From Paenibacillus montanisoli (lineage in GTDB: Bacteria; Bacillota; Bacilli; Paenibacillales; Paenibacillaceae), in the NCBI RefSeq assembly GCF_003268025.1, contig NZ_QLUW01000002.1, positions 434,001 through 498,000 on the forward strand: a DNA stretch of 64,000 nt, written 5' to 3'. Each line of letters begins with the position of its first letter. Position 1 is the stretch's first letter. The translations under genes and the position numbers were made by a program. The notes under the pieces are model-generated. The model worked only from the letters and a program-made list of their open reading frames with translations. It made no database searches and had not been told where the DNA came from. This document shows positions 1 through 7,544 of the stretch, one piece after another.

Positions 1-349
1 TGCGGGCTGCGTTCTCCTCGAACGGATGCATCGAAGCATCGATCATGACGGAGGTGTATCCGGCCCGAATGCACTTGACGATGAGATTGAAGTCCGTGCA
101 ATGATCGAGATGAAGCGCAATCGGCAATCCTGTCCGGTTAGCGGCTACGGTCGCGGCTGCGGCCAGATAGTCCGGCCCCAAATGCTTCACGGTGCCCACC
201 GTTGATTGAATGATGAGCGGGGACTGCGTTTCCGCGGCTGCTTCCGTTACCGCTTGGAGCATCTCCAGCGTGTGCACATTGAACGCGGCTACGGCATAGC
301 GGCCTTCTCTTGCACGCTGAAGCATGTCGGTCGATGAAATAAGGGGCAT
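1..349 (-). CDS. Class II fructose-/tagatose-bisphosphate aldolase, N-terminal part (partial)
   Basis: The first 116 codons of a class II (zinc-dependent) ketose-bisphosphate aldolase; the rest runs off the left edge. The protein opens MPLISSTDMLQRAREGRYAV, then has the typical AAFNVHTLEM stretch and the family motif HLDHC near residue 98, whose histidine and aspartate belong to the active site. The ATG at 349 follows a strong GAGGAGG site. It is read away from the SIS-domain sugar isomerase gene at 521. That pairing resembles GatY/KbaY with AgaS in amino-sugar or tagatose pathways, where the aldolase splits a sugar bisphosphate into two trioses. The exact substrate cannot be told from this fragment. 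Confidence 0.9.
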   Translation of the reverse strand, partial: MPLISSTDMLQRAREGRYAVAAFNVHTLEMLQAVTEAAAETQSPLIIQSTVGTVKHLGPDYLAAAATVAANRTGLPIALHLDHCTDFNLIVKCIRAGYTSVMIDASMHPFEENAAR

Positions 350-428
350 ACCCTTTTCTCCTCCTCATGTTGGATAATTCGCTGTTACCCTCATCATAGC
401 TGGCTGATATGATCTTTACAATCATTTT

Positions 429-465
429 TTGATGCAAACGATCAATTTGTGATTGATAGCATCAA
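429..465. promoter_or_regulatory. Nested dyad, candidate operator between aldolase and SIS genes
   Basis: TTGATGC at 429-435 is mirrored by GCATCAA at 459-465, and inside it ATCAAT (441-446) faces ATTGAT (452-457). The site lies midway between the divergent starts at 349 and 521, where a shared repressor or activator would bind. No linked regulator gene is visible, so the partner is unknown. Confidence 0.4.
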
Positions 466-520
466 GAAAAGCATCTATGATAGTAACAGAGATCGATTCA
501 TTCGGAGGAGGCGTTCGACG

Positions 521-1564
521 ATGAGCTTGACTTATTCAGAAATCAAATCGCAATACGCTGCCCTGCAGCAAACCTACGATTATATGCTTAGCAACCGAAC
601 CGCCATTACCGAGTTTGTCCGCTCGCAAGGGAAAAGCTCCGTCGCGTTCATCGGATGCGGTTCGAGCTATACCCTAAGCGTCTCGGCGGCCTTCTCTTTC
701 CGCCTGCGGGCAGGGCTGCCCGCATCCGCTCTTGCCGGCGGGGACCTGCTGCTGAATGCCGATGCCTATGCCCCGCTGCTCCGAGATACGCTGCTGGCAG
801 CGCCATCCCGCTCGGGATCGACGTCCGAAATCGTCGAGGCGGTCCGCTTGCTGAAGTCTCAAGGCGAGGCTCCCTTACTAGCGCTCTCTTGCGTCGCCGA
901 CTCGGCGCTGGCGGAAATCGCGGATTTCGCGTTAACGCTTCCTTGGGCGTTCGATCACAGCGTATGCCAAACGAGAACCGTTACCAATTTATTTGCCGCG
1001 AATTTGATGCTCGCCGCATTTCTCGGCAATGATGAAGCGGTTATCGCCGATATCGGAAAAGCCATTGCGGATGGCGATGCCTATATGAGCCGCGTAGAAT
1101 CATCCATTCGGCAGGTCAGCGATTATGCATGGACGAACGCCGTCATCCTCGCCGACGGAGAGCTGAACGGATTGGCTGCCGAAGGGGCGATTGCGCTGAC
1201 GGAAATCGCCAAAGTGCAGGCGCATGCGTACCATGTGCTGGACGTCCGCCATGGCCCGATGGTGACGGTCGGCCCGGATACGCTAGTCATCGCGCATTTG
1301 ACGAATCGCGGCGCCGAGCATCAGCGAAAGCTGATGCAGGACATCCGCGCACGCGGCGCGAAAGTGATAGCATTCGGCGATGCGTCCGTAACGATTGCGC
1401 AGTCTGACGTTGATCTTGCGATCACCGCGGAGTCGCAGTTGTCGCTGCCCGTACAAGGCATCCCGTTCTTGTTCATCCCTCAGATCGTCGCCCTTTGCAG
1501 CGCGGAGCGGCAAGGCTTCAATCCGGATCAGCCGGAAGGCTTGACGGCTTGGGTCAAACTGTAG
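521..1564 (+). CDS. SIS-domain sugar-phosphate isomerase/deaminase, AgaS/GlmS-isomerase like
   Basis: 347 residues with two SIS (phosphosugar isomerase) domains, similar to the isomerase half of GlmS and to AgaS-type ketosamine-phosphate isomerases. The first domain has FIGCGSSYTL near residue 45 and the phosphosugar-binding SRSGSTSEIVEA near residue 96. The second contains the HGPM loop near residue 245, as in GlmS-like proteins. An upstream in-frame ATG at 449 exists, but GGAGGAGG nine bases before the ATG at 521 fixes the start there. It probably interconverts an aminated or amine-linked sugar phosphate and feeds the divergent aldolase. The substrate is inferred only from context. Confidence 0.85.
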   Translation: MSLTYSEIKSQYAALQQTYDYMLSNRTAITEFVRSQGKSSVAFIGCGSSYTLSVSAAFSFRLRAGLPASALAGGDLLLNADAYAPLLRDTLLAAPSRSGSTSEIVEAVRLLKSQGEAPLLALSCVADSALAEIADFALTLPWAFDHSVCQTRTVTNLFAANLMLAAFLGNDEAVIADIGKAIADGDAYMSRVESSIRQVSDYAWTNAVILADGELNGLAAEGAIALTEIAKVQAHAYHVLDVRHGPMVTVGPDTLVIAHLTNRGAEHQRKLMQDIRARGAKVIAFGDASVTIAQSDVDLAITAESQLSLPVQGIPFLFIPQIVALCSAERQGFNPDQPEGLTAWVKL

Positions 1565-1575
1565 CCGGACTAAAC

Positions 1576-1614
1576 AAAAAAGATGGCAGCCTGCTTTAGG
1601 CGCCATCTTTTTTT
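1576..1614. terminator. Bidirectional intrinsic terminator
   Basis: AAAGATGGC and GCCATCTTT form a stem around a C/G-rich loop, flanked by A and T runs on both sides. It can end the SIS gene on the plus strand and the operon finishing at 1638 on the minus strand. Confidence 0.85.
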
Positions 1615-1637
1615 GAATTTCTTGCGCAGCTGAACAC

Positions 1638-2585
1638 TCAATCCATCTTCGTCTCTTCAATCCAAGTCTGCCTCTTATTCCGCAACGCCGAAAGCGCGGC
1701 TTCCGCCGCCGAACGCTCAGACCGGAGTTGGTTGACGACGATCCGAACGTTATGAATCGCCTGCAGCGTCTGCTCCTGAGAGCTTTGAATCCGGCCTTGC
1801 ACGATCCAATCCGTAATCAGGCCATCGAACCAGAAATCGGCCATTTTCAACGTGCCGCTAATATCGATTTCGACATGAATGGTGCGTTCCAAATCCTTCA
1901 GCTCATCACGGAATTCCAGCAGCTGATGATTCGCCTGATGAATGAAGTTCCTTGCATTGTCAATATGATCATGCTTCGCATGGTGAGTGATCATACCGCC
2001 GCCGCCCCATAAGTCCCATTTGCCCCAATTTTCCGCCTTCTCCAGGCTGTTTGAGGCATCCTCCAGCGAAGCCATCACCCGTTGACCGGCAGTCAGCGCT
2101 TCCTGGATCTCCTTGACGCTCACGGTCTGGTCCGCGATTTGCTCCTCCATCGCAGCCAGTTCCAGGGAAGACTCAGGCGCGCTGCGCAGCGCGGATTCTT
2201 TCGCGGCCATCAGCTGTTTGTAGTCGTGCTCAGCAGTTGAACAGCTGGCAAGCATTTCGCCAACCTGCAGCAGATTCGCTTTCGTGTCCTCCAGCTTTTT
2301 CTTCTCCTCCTGCAGCCTGAGTGCCGCAGCCAGCGCCTGCTGGCGCTCCAGTTCCAGCTGCTCGGCTTTGCTGCGCAGCACCGTATGAAAAAGATTGGTC
2401 AGCGTAAGTCCGGTGAGCTTATCGACATCCGCCTGTTCAGCTTCTAGCTGCAATTCATACTCAACGATCGCGCGCTCTTGAGCGTACTGTCGCTTTTTAA
2501 GCTCCTCTCTTCTGCGCTGCGCTTTCTGCAAGCGATGTACGCGTTCCTTCGCATCCGCCAGTTTTTGACTGAAATCTTCCCACAT
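1638..2585 (-). CDS. Coiled-coil protein of unknown function
   Basis: 315 residues, no signal peptide or membrane segment. The first two thirds are charged heptad-like sequence rich in Glu, Lys, Leu and Gln, predicted to be a long coiled coil. A distinctive central patch DLWGGGGMITHHAKHDHIDN (about residues 195-215) combines glycines and four histidines and might bind metal. A longer reading starting at 2612 would overlap the upstream gene, but AGGAGG before ATG 2585 decides the start. It lies 11 bases after the membrane-anchored protein gene and is probably co-transcribed with it. I recognise the glycine/histidine patch as recurrent in hypothetical proteins but cannot name a function. Confidence 0.8.
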   Translation of the reverse strand: MWEDFSQKLADAKERVHRLQKAQRRREELKKRQYAQERAIVEYELQLEAEQADVDKLTGLTLTNLFHTVLRSKAEQLELERQQALAAALRLQEEKKKLEDTKANLLQVGEMLASCSTAEHDYKQLMAAKESALRSAPESSLELAAMEEQIADQTVSVKEIQEALTAGQRVMASLEDASNSLEKAENWGKWDLWGGGGMITHHAKHDHIDNARNFIHQANHQLLEFRDELKDLERTIHVEIDISGTLKMADFWFDGLITDWIVQGRIQSSQEQTLQAIHNVRIVVNQLRSERSAAEAALSALRNKRQTWIEETKMD

Positions 2586-2596
2586 CGCAATCCCTC

Positions 2597-3208
2597 CTAG
2601 AGCCTCTGCCAAAGATTTTGATAAAGCCCCGTCAATGTCAGCTTAACGATGCCTTTTTCATCCAATGTGATCTCGCCGCTCTCATAGGCATCTACCGGAA
2701 ATAGATAGAACGAAAAATCATCCCCATCTTTAAAATTGATGCCGCTAGTGCCATATGTCGCGCTTTCATAAACGTTGCCCTTATATTCGGCCTTCATCTT
2801 CGCCGTCATTTTCGTCGTAAACTCATGCTCGCCCAACGTCTCGTGGTACTGGCCTGATATTAAGGACGCGCCGTTATGCGAATAAGTTCCAACTGCCCGG
2901 AACCCGATTCGGTATCCGCCGCCTGAGACACCTACATTGTCCACCCACATCACATAGATCCGGTGCTTCCCATCGTTGTACAGCTCTTTGCCGACGTTGC
3001 TATCTAAATCGGACAAATCAATCGAAACGGAATATTCCCCATCGACGGCATGACCGTGCCGATCTGAAAAAACCGATGTGTCATTCACGATATCAGCCAT
3101 CTCTCTGGTCCACAGCTCCGGGAGATCGGTCAACCGAAAAACGAGCCATATCCCGAAACCGACAATGATAAACGCACGAAGGAAGTTTGAACTGCGGCTG
3201 TCGTTCAT
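2597..3208 (-). CDS. Single-pass membrane protein, unknown function
   Basis: 203 residues. One hydrophobic segment near the N-terminus (about residues 10-26, FLRAFIIVGFGIWLVF) is followed by a soluble, beta-rich, probably extracytoplasmic domain. No cysteine lipobox is present, so it looks like a signal anchor. The start is preceded by AAGGAGG. Its ATG overlaps the TGA of a 19-codon reading frame (3205-3264) in the ATGA arrangement, and it is followed 11 bases later by the coiled-coil gene. I do not recognise the family. Confidence 0.8.
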   Translation of the reverse strand: MNDSRSSNFLRAFIIVGFGIWLVFRLTDLPELWTREMADIVNDTSVFSDRHGHAVDGEYSVSIDLSDLDSNVGKELYNDGKHRIYVMWVDNVGVSGGGYRIGFRAVGTYSHNGASLISGQYHETLGEHEFTTKMTAKMKAEYKGNVYESATYGTSGINFKDGDDFSFYLFPVDAYESGEITLDEKGIVKLTLTGLYQNLWQRL

Positions 3209-3264
3209 CCTTGATCCTCCTTCGCACCGCTGGCATCGTCAAGTTTCTTCAACATATCGAACAT
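3205..3264 (-). CDS. Possible 19-residue leader peptide between nucleotidyltransferase and membrane-protein genes
   Basis: A short frame, MFDMLKKLDDASGAKEDQG, whose TGA overlaps the ATG of the next gene (ATGA). The same frame reaches back to a GTG that overlaps the nucleotidyltransferase stop (GTGA), so the four frames read almost without a break. It also contains the AAGGAGG site of the downstream gene. Its own ribosome site (GAAAGAGG) is poorly spaced. It may couple translation along the operon or be chance. Confidence 0.3.
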   Translation of the reverse strand: MFDMLKKLDDASGAKEDQG

Positions 3265-3272
3265 ACTGAGAA

Positions 3273-4382
3273 TCACGCCTCTTTCAAGAAAGCTTGAAAT
3301 TGCTCGAGCGTCGCGAATCGGTTAATGGTGACTTCTCTTTGAAGCAGGTGCCCTTCCAACTTCCGGTCCAGCTCCTCTACTGCGGCAAATAGCGGCTCTA
3401 AGTCCCGCGCGTCAAGCAAGGCTGTTAGATTTGGGAATCCATGGCTCAGATACAACTCCTGCTCTTGTCGGTTTAAGCGGCTTGGCCATAGCCCCTTCTC
3501 CGCAAAAAACAGAAAACGCGCGATTTCGTCTTGCACGCCGATCGCCCAATAGTACGCGCTCGGATAATCGTTCATCTCGCACGCGGTCTTCACTTTGTCG
3601 AGCACCCCCTTCACCTCCTCATAGAAGCCCTTCATTCGGTCGGGATAGGAGGGCGCTTCGGCGTAAGAAGCTTTTTGCTTTAGCACAATTGCAATCGTTT
3701 CCGACATAAGCTCCATGCACGCTTGCCGAATTGCCGCGGCCGACTGTTCCACCATAATTGTACGGGTGAGCAGCTCCAGACGTTTCGGCTTGAGCGGCAG
3801 TGCTGAAATCTGTTCCTCGTTCTTCCCCCAGCCTTTTGTATAGTAGGTTTGGTTTAATAGAGCAAGAGATTGAAGGATTGTTGTCATTACGCCATGCGCT
3901 TCTAAGCGAATGCAGGCTAAATCGTCCATGCGATCTGGCTTGCTCATTTCATAAACATGTACCGCAGCATCGCTGATCAGCGTTTCGGCTCTTTCCGTGA
4001 AATGTTTCCCATGCTTAGGGTTGCGGATATCGCTAACTCTCTCTCTCAGCTTCATGAATCGCTCATAATCCTCATCGGAGCGAACATACAGCAGCTTGCA
4101 ATCCGAAATGATAGCCGTCTGCTGTTCCTCGAAGGCTGCCATACGTTCAGCCCTCTCCCAGCTGATCGGCCAGAAATCGAAGCTGATGTCGTTCACGATA
4201 AACTGCAAGCTTGCGCGGTAACCTTCCGAAGTTGCCGGGATGAAGAAGAAATCCAAATCCGACCGCGCAGTGGCACTGCCTTGAGCATAGGAACCATAAT
4301 ACGCTGCAACGGCAATCTCGTCCGGATATTTCGTTTTCATATAATCTATAAGCGCATCTGCAACGTCCATGACATGGAACAT
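3273..4382 (-). CDS. Nucleotidyltransferase-fold protein (aminoglycoside nucleotidyltransferase-like)
   Basis: 369 residues. The N-terminal 100 residues have the minimal nucleotidyltransferase signature GSYAQGSATARSDLDFFF (about residues 32-49), with the G-S and D-x-D metal-binding pattern of the polymerase-beta superfamily, as in kanamycin nucleotidyltransferase. The remainder is helical and may bind the acceptor substrate. The frame can be extended upstream to a TTG, but GAGGGGGA nine bases before ATG 4382 makes that the start. It heads a small operon with two unknown proteins. The target is unknown; resistance to an aminoglycoside is possible but not shown. Confidence 0.8.
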   Translation of the reverse strand: MFHVMDVADALIDYMKTKYPDEIAVAAYYGSYAQGSATARSDLDFFFIPATSEGYRASLQFIVNDISFDFWPISWERAERMAAFEEQQTAIISDCKLLYVRSDEDYERFMKLRERVSDIRNPKHGKHFTERAETLISDAAVHVYEMSKPDRMDDLACIRLEAHGVMTTILQSLALLNQTYYTKGWGKNEEQISALPLKPKRLELLTRTIMVEQSAAAIRQACMELMSETIAIVLKQKASYAEAPSYPDRMKGFYEEVKGVLDKVKTACEMNDYPSAYYWAIGVQDEIARFLFFAEKGLWPSRLNRQEQELYLSHGFPNLTALLDARDLEPLFAAVEELDRKLEGHLLQREVTINRFATLEQFQAFLKEA

Positions 4383-4447
4383 CCCGCCAATCCCCCTCAG
4401 CAACTGTTAAAAAATAACAACTCTAGTTTAACATGATATAGTGCATA

Positions 4448-4494
4448 TAAAAACCCAACCGCTGGCCGCGAAAAGCACGGTTTGCGTTTGGGTT
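4448..4494 (-). terminator. Intrinsic terminator after the Spo0E-like gene
   Basis: On the minus strand AACCCAAACGC pairs with GCGGTTGGGTT around a loop and is followed by a T run. It lies just below the stop of the Spo0E-like gene. Confidence 0.75.
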
Positions 4495-4516
4495 CCTAGC
4501 AGGAGATCTAGAACTA

Positions 4517-4696
4517 TTAATAGGACGATTTACGCTTATATCTTTTTCGCTGCAGCTTTTGATAGACAAAAATATACCTGTCCAATTGCTGGCTAACATG
4601 AATGACCTTCTCGTGAGTGAGACTTCCAAGTTTACATGCCTGGTCATACATCTCGAAACGTAATGATTCAATTTTCTCTTTCATATAAGATTCCAT
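4517..4696 (-). CDS. Spo0E-family aspartyl-phosphate phosphatase
   Basis: A 59-residue two-helix protein. Residues 6-50 fit the Spo0E family: an amphipathic helix, a loop, and the signature SQQLDRYI (about residues 35-42) matching the S-Q-x-L-D motif that contacts phosphorylated Spo0A or another response regulator. Members strip phosphate from Spo0A and delay sporulation. The frame stays open far upstream, but GGAGA eight bases before ATG 4696 and the usual family size support this start. It stands alone behind its own terminator, next to a 53-bp tandem repeat. Confidence 0.85.
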   Translation of the reverse strand: MESYMKEKIESLRFEMYDQACKLGSLTHEKVIHVSQQLDRYIFVYQKLQRKRYKRKSSY

Positions 4697-4769
4697 TGCA
4701 TCATTCTCCGTTCTTTTAATGACCCTCAGCAGCAGGATGCGCGATATCCAGAGAAAGCCGGTGTCCGAA

Positions 4770-4872
4770 ATGGGTGCAAACAAGTATATTGAAAAGACCC
4801 GTGTAGAGGCTGATAAGGCTATATGGGTGCAAGCGAGTATATTGAAAAGACTCGTGTTTCGGCGGATAAGTA
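4770..4872. repeat. Two tandem copies of a ~53-bp intergenic unit
   Basis: ATGGGTGCAAACAAGTATAT at 4770 recurs as ATGGGTGCAAGCGAGTATAT at 4823, and the identity continues through TTGAAAAGA(C/T)(C)CGTGT and GGC(T/G)GATAAG. A weaker partial third copy can be traced just upstream. The region lies between the Spo0E-like and Rieske genes and encodes nothing obvious. Confidence 0.8.
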
Positions 4873-4875
4873 AAG

Positions 4876-4905
4876 AAAAAAACTCGGCGGACATTCCGCA
4901 GAGTT
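4876..4905 (-). terminator. Intrinsic terminator of the mocDE-like transcript
   Basis: On the minus strand AAACTCTGCGGA pairs with TCCGCCGAGTTT (one mismatch) and continues into seven T residues, 12 bases below the Rieske gene stop. Confidence 0.8.
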
Positions 4906-4917
4906 TCTCTTCTTCCA

Positions 4918-5229
4918 CTAAATCTGGATAAATACCGTACCTGCTTCTACCTTTACGGGATACGTCTGCAAATCGACGCAAGCCGGTACGCGTACAGCCG
5001 CGCCGTTCGTAATATCGAAACGGCCGTTGTGCTTCGGGCATTCGATCTGCTTGCCCATCACAAGTCCGTCGGACAGATGGAATTTACCATGCGTGCAAAA
5101 GCCTTCTGTTGCGTAGTAATTGCCTTTATCGTCACGATAGACCGCAAAGGAACGGTCTCCTTCATCGAAACGGATAACATCCTCCACATCGATTTCGTCA
5201 TCATCGCAAACTTCTACCCATTCCGCCAT
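4918..5229 (-). CDS. Rieske-type [2Fe-2S] ferredoxin, MocE-like
   Basis: 103 residues, a single Rieske domain. The cluster ligands are visible as C45-T-H47 and C64-P-K-H67. Such small Rieske proteins carry electrons from a reductase to a partner oxygenase. The ATG overlaps the TAA of the desaturase-like gene by one base (TAATG), so translation is coupled and the two proteins very likely form one enzyme system. In Sinorhizobium meliloti, MocE plays this role with MocD and the reductase MocF in removing the methyl group of the rhizopine 3-O-methyl-scyllo-inosamine. No reductase gene is present here, so a shared cellular one would be needed. Confidence 0.9.
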   Translation of the reverse strand: MAEWVEVCDDDEIDVEDVIRFDEGDRSFAVYRDDKGNYYATEGFCTHGKFHLSDGLVMGKQIECPKHNGRFDITNGAAVRVPACVDLQTYPVKVEAGTVFIQI

Positions 5230-6320
5230 TATGCTTCACTCCTTGTTGGATAACTCTCGTTCGGGCCGTAACGGTAAGGAACCGCCGTAACCGGCAGCGG
5301 CTTGACGACGACGTAGGACGGATCGTCTTTCTGCTTGCGCAGCGCGCCGATGACTTCTTTCAGTGCCGCCCACAGGCTCGGCCGCGCTTCCGGACAGTCG
5401 CTCTTCATCTCTTCGTGCAGCTTTGGAAGCGCATGATAAGGCACCATCGGGAACATATGATGCTCAATGTGGTAGTTCATGTTCCAATACAGGAAACGGA
5501 AGATCCGATTCGTATAGAATGTCCGACTATTCAAACGGTGATCCAGAACATCCTCGTAAAGGCCGAGATGCTGCGTGACCCCGAACGTGAGAACGAGCAG
5601 AAAACCGTAGAACGTAGGAAGAATAACGAACATCGCAGGCAAAATGCTGCCCGTATAAATGCATGCGGCAATGACAGCCAGGAAAATCAACATATAAATG
5701 CGCGCTTCGCGGTAAACTTTATGATGCTCCGAAGCCGGGATATATTCTTTCTCATGCTCCTCCAGCTTGCCGAACGTATGCAGGATAAAACGTTTGATTT
5801 CGATCGGTCCGCCATACAGGTGGAAAAGCTGCATGTAAAGGATTTTCCAGATTGGCGGTCTTGCCGTAATGATCTCAGGATCGCGGCCGACGATAATCGT
5901 ATCGGTATGATGACGGGAATGGCTCCAGCGCCATGGCGTTGCCGAGCGCAAAACGGTGAAGGATGCGAAGTGATAAACGACATCGTTCATCCATTGCGTC
6001 TTGAATGCAGTACCGTGGCCGCATTCATGCCATCTGGAGTCGCCAGGCGTCGTGTAAAGCAGACCGTAGAAGAAGAATGCAGGTACCGCCCACCAGGTGC
6101 CCCACGACATGTAAGCCAGCGTTCCGAGAATAATAAGTCCGATGAACCAAATCAGCGTGTCCCGGATTGCCGGACCATCCTTCCTCTTCATCAGTTCCTT
6201 CATCGTCTTGCGCGGAATCGGCGACGCATGCCATTCGGCGGACGCTAGGCCTTTCTCTTCGGCACGCTTGCTTTCAGCGCCCTTCAAGCTGTAGTCTCTG
6301 CGTTGAACTACGATTGCCAT
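5229..6320 (-). CDS. Membrane di-iron oxygenase of the fatty-acid desaturase superfamily, MocD-like
   Basis: 363 residues with membrane segments around residues 53-92 and 220-260. The three histidine boxes that hold the two irons are complete: HECGH (98-102), HSRHH (134-138) and HIEHH (284-288). Family members hydroxylate, desaturate or oxidatively demethylate. AAGGAGGAG before ATG 6320 decides the start; the frame's longer upstream part overlaps the operator at 6346. Linkage to a Rieske ferredoxin, a MocA-like dehydrogenase and a MocC-like barrel points to oxidative O-demethylation or hydroxylation of a cyclitol or sugar derivative rather than lipid desaturation. This last step is inference. 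Confidence 0.88.
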   Translation of the reverse strand: MAIVVQRRDYSLKGAESKRAEEKGLASAEWHASPIPRKTMKELMKRKDGPAIRDTLIWFIGLIILGTLAYMSWGTWWAVPAFFFYGLLYTTPGDSRWHECGHGTAFKTQWMNDVVYHFASFTVLRSATPWRWSHSRHHTDTIIVGRDPEIITARPPIWKILYMQLFHLYGGPIEIKRFILHTFGKLEEHEKEYIPASEHHKVYREARIYMLIFLAVIAACIYTGSILPAMFVILPTFYGFLLVLTFGVTQHLGLYEDVLDHRLNSRTFYTNRIFRFLYWNMNYHIEHHMFPMVPYHALPKLHEEMKSDCPEARPSLWAALKEVIGALRKQKDDPSYVVVKPLPVTAVPYRYGPNESYPTRSEA

Positions 6321-6345
6321 ATTAAACTCCTCCTTCAAAATTTTG

Positions 6346-6361
6346 TCGTGCGCGGGCACGA
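6346..6361. promoter_or_regulatory. LacI-type operator, copy 1 (before mocD-like gene)
   Basis: TCGTGCGCGGGCACGA, with perfectly complementary six-base arms around GCGG. It shares GTGCNNGGGCAC with the copies at 7434 and 10656. It starts 26 bases upstream of the mocD-like ATG. A TTGACA at 6365-6370 on the minus strand could serve as the -35 element, putting the operator in the spacer. Confidence 0.75.
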
Positions 6362-6382
6362 AAATTGTCAAAAAAGAAAGCC

Positions 6383-7411
6383 TTAGAGGCTCTCAGGAAT
6401 ATAAATGTGCGTTTCCGTATAATGATGCTCCATCTCCGGCTGCTTGCCCGCAAACACATGGTCAAACAAAATCCGCAGCGATAAATAGCCTTGCCTCTCC
6501 GGATTCTGGACGATCGTAAAATCGATAATGCGCTCCTTGAGACCTTGCTCGGCTGCCGGCATCAAATCGTTGCAAACGACTCGAAGCGCGCCTTCCTTCT
6601 TGTGCTTCTTGATGACATCCACGCAAGCGCCAATGTCGCCCGTTGCCACGTAGATGCCGTCAATGGCATCGGCATGCTCCGTCAACGCGCGATCGAGCAG
6701 CGTGAAGGTATCCACATAACGATCGTAGCCTTCAATTACCTGCTGCACGAGAAGCCGGTTCCCATGCTCGGCTAATCCTTGCTTGAAGCCTTCTACTCGC
6801 GATCGGTGAGCGTGAAATTTCAAGCTTCCCGTCACGATCAGCACCTTCGCGTCCGCTTGTAACACCCGGTTCATGAGCCCTGCCGCGACCAGGCCGCTCT
6901 TATGCAGGTCCTGTCCGATAAAACAGATCCGTTTGCAGCCCTCCACGTCCGAGTTGAACGTGACGACCGGCACGTTCCGGCCGGCAGCAAAATCGATGCT
7001 CTCGCGAACAAGCTCATCATCCATGAATGAGTACATGATGCCGCTCACGCCTTCGTCCACGAGCTCGCGAATCGCCGCAGCACCTTCTTCCGGCTTCTGA
7101 TTGTCCACAAACCGGTATTCCAAGCGCACGCCAAGATCTTTAAGCTCTTCTGCCGCGCTGCTGATGCCGCTTCGGATGGCTTCAAAAAATTGAATCTCCT
7201 TTGGAGGCATCACGATGCCGAACACAAACGGCTTCTTCTGATAAGCAAGCGCTTTGGCTGCGATGTTGGGAACGTAATTCAATTCATTAGCGATCGATAA
7301 AATCCGGTCGCGGACCTCTTGTTTTACGCCGGGCCTGTCGTTCAGCACCCGGTCAACCGTGCCGCGCGACACGCCTGCCTGCTTGGCAATTTCTCGAATG
7401 GTAACCGTCAT
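6383..7411 (-). CDS. LacI-family transcriptional regulator of the moc-like locus
   Basis: 342 residues: a LacI helix-turn-helix at residues 4-24 (IREIAKQAGVSRGTVDRVL) and hinge, then a periplasmic-binding-protein-like effector domain from about residue 62 to the end. The effector domain resembles those of sugar-binding proteins (RbsB type), so the ligand is probably a sugar or cyclitol. The GGAGC site and ATG at 7411 fit. It has its own promoter (TTGTGA-N17-TATAAT) with an operator at its expected start site, implying autoregulation. It sits inside the cluster it probably controls. The stop codon lies in a small hairpin followed by TTCTTTTTT, a possible weak terminator before the mocD-like gene. 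Confidence 0.93.
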   Translation of the reverse strand: MTVTIREIAKQAGVSRGTVDRVLNDRPGVKQEVRDRILSIANELNYVPNIAAKALAYQKKPFVFGIVMPPKEIQFFEAIRSGISSAAEELKDLGVRLEYRFVDNQKPEEGAAAIRELVDEGVSGIMYSFMDDELVRESIDFAAGRNVPVVTFNSDVEGCKRICFIGQDLHKSGLVAAGLMNRVLQADAKVLIVTGSLKFHAHRSRVEGFKQGLAEHGNRLLVQQVIEGYDRYVDTFTLLDRALTEHADAIDGIYVATGDIGACVDVIKKHKKEGALRVVCNDLMPAAEQGLKERIIDFTIVQNPERQGYLSLRILFDHVFAGKQPEMEHHYTETHIYIPESL

Positions 7412-7433
7412 AGTTCGCTCCTATGCCTCGTTA

Positions 7434-7445
7434 GTGCTCGGGCAC
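7434..7445. promoter_or_regulatory. LacI-type operator, copy 2 (before lacI-family gene)
   Basis: GTGCTCGGGCAC, a 4-4-4 palindrome-like site lying 7 bases downstream of the -10 box of the regulator's promoter, where a bound repressor would block RNA polymerase. Confidence 0.75.
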
Positions 7446-7452
7446 ATTCAAT

Positions 7453-7481
7453 ATTATAGTGTGAATGCCGCGATCTCACAA
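7453..7481 (-). promoter_or_regulatory. Sigma-A promoter of the LacI-family gene
   Basis: Minus strand: TTGTGA (7481-7476), 17-base spacer, TATAAT (7458-7453). The same -35, spacing and -10 occur before the aldose epimerase gene, each directly followed by an operator copy. Confidence 0.75.
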
Positions 7482-7544
7482 GAGCCTATTGCCTGGCAAG
7501 GCCGACGTTTTGTTCGCGCAGTACTCAATGCCGCTAAGTTGGCT

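Noticed and set aside
4517-5041. 174-codon reading of the Spo0E-like frame from an upstream start
   Set aside because: The upstream part runs through the tandem repeat and terminator; the family protein begins at 4696 with a ribosome site.
5415-6248. 277-codon plus-strand frame opposite the mocD-like gene
   Set aside because: Antisense to a protein with three intact histidine boxes; no recognisable domain or start signal.
4918-6320. Ordinary fatty-acid desaturase with unrelated ferredoxin
   Set aside because: Possible by fold, but the one-base overlap of the two genes and the shared operator with MocA- and MocC-like genes make a catabolic role more likely.
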